NCBI GenBank assembly: GCA_030634585.1
Contig: DAOWAM010000035.1
Location: forward strand, 1-6,118
DNA: 6,118 nucleotides
Source: a bacterium
GTDB taxonomy: Bacteria; Patescibacteriota; Patescibacteriia; UBA2591; DAOWAM01
Reading direction: 5' to 3'
The notes beneath the pieces are model-generated. The model was not told the DNA's origin, ran no database searches, and worked only from the letters and a program-made list of their open reading frames with translations. The translations under genes and the position numbers were made by a program. Position 1 is the first letter of the stretch; every line of letters begins with the position of its first letter. This document shows, one piece after another, positions 5,762 through 6,118 of this stretch.

Positions 5762-6118
5762 TTAACAAGCTTCTTTAGTAAATAAAACAACCCGAATTGT
5801 CTGTAATAAAATCTGTAGATCTAATAGCAAAGACCAATTTTCAATATAATAAGTATCTAATTTTACTTCTTCGACAAAAGAAAGATTACTCCTACCAGAA
5901 ACTTGGCTCAAACCAGTAATCCCCGGTTTGATATTTAATAAACGTTTCTCTTTTTCTTGATATTGAGCTACTTCTTTGGCTTCGTGTGGTCGTGGACCAA
6001 CCAAGGACATTTCTCCTTTGAATACATTAATTAATTGAGCTAATTCGTCAGTGCTACTCCGTCTTAACCATTTTCCTATTTTAGTTATCCTTGGATCATT
6101 TTTCATTTTAAACAATGG
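5762..6118 (-). CDS. Polyprenyl-phosphate sugar-1-phosphate transferase (bacterial sugar transferase family), C-terminal 118 residues, cut by the right window edge
   Basis: Members of this monotopic phosphoglycosyltransferase family (WcaJ, WbaP and relatives) move a sugar-1-phosphate from a nucleotide sugar to undecaprenyl phosphate, the first membrane step of polysaccharide synthesis. The fragment carries the conserved C-terminal blocks: PLFKMKNDPRIT at the window edge (1-12 of the fragment), STDELAQLINVFKGEMSLVGPRP (22-44), KPGITGLSQVSGRS (64-77) and LDTYYIENWSLLLDLQILLQT (87-107). The frame is open through base 6118. The TTG at 6115 that could be read as a start is an internal leucine, because PLFKxKNDPR is a conserved internal motif. 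The membrane hairpin and the catalytic Asp-Glu pair lie upstream, outside the window, so activity cannot be judged. It ends 10 nt before the WbaZ-like glycosyltransferase, consistent with one operon in which this enzyme primes the glycan. Confidence 0.95.
   Translation of the reverse strand, partial: PLFKMKNDPRITKIGKWLRRSSTDELAQLINVFKGEMSLVGPRPHEAKEVAQYQEKEKRLLNIKPGITGLSQVSGRSNLSFVEEVKLDTYYIENWSLLLDLQILLQTIRVVLFTKEAC

Noticed and set aside
5752..5790. Upstream TTG start extending the WbaZ-like glycosyltransferase by 13 residues
   Set aside because: It would overlap the sugar transferase gene by 29 bp and place unconserved residues before the canonical MRVALVHEF start; the ATG at 5751 fits better.
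5762..6115. Reading the sugar transferase as a complete 117-residue gene starting at TTG 6115
   Set aside because: The residues around this codon are the internal PLFKxKNDPR motif, the frame stays open to the window edge, and the family is much longer.

Overview
All five genes in this 6.1 kb window lie on the minus strand, so transcription runs from the right edge to the left. The DNA is AT-rich, with A/T-ending codons and TTA favoured for leucine. Genes are tightly packed (gaps of 10 and 16 nt, one 1-nt overlap), and none of the four visible start codons has a clear Shine-Dalgarno sequence. A DUF4012 membrane protein sits among GT4-type glycosyltransferases. Together these suggest a Patescibacteria (Candidate Phyla Radiation) genome. 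This is an inference from style and gene content, because no rRNA marker is present. All four visible stop codons are TAA and the frames read cleanly in the standard bacterial code, with no sign of TGA recoding.

Layout in transcription order: (1) 6118-5762, the C-terminal part of a polyprenyl-phosphate sugar-1-phosphate transferase, cut by the window edge. (2) 5751-4642, a GT4-family glycosyltransferase resembling the WbaZ type of mannosyltransferase. (3) 4641-4455, a 187-nt non-coding gap with a GC-rich, hairpin-forming core flanked by very AT-rich DNA. (4) 4454-3309, a second GT4-family glycosyltransferase. (5) 3309-1069, a single-pass membrane protein with a large extracellular DUF4012 region, overlapping the previous stop by one base. 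(6) 1052-1, the N-terminal 350 codons of lepA (elongation factor 4), cut by the left edge.

The first enzyme would load a sugar phosphate onto undecaprenyl phosphate at the inner face of the membrane. The two glycosyltransferases would extend that lipid-linked glycan, and the DUF4012 protein probably acts outside the membrane on the finished envelope polymer. This last step is inferred from topology and neighbours. lepA is a housekeeping translation GTPase that appears to be read at the end of the same transcript.

The points most worth a second look are the structured GC island at about 4500-4610, a possible distant relationship of DUF4012 to LytR-CpsA-Psr ligases, a short tandem duplication inside the DUF4012 gene, and a base-composition shift within lepA. 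I found no CRISPR array, tRNA, rRNA, insertion sequence or clear new multi-gene system.
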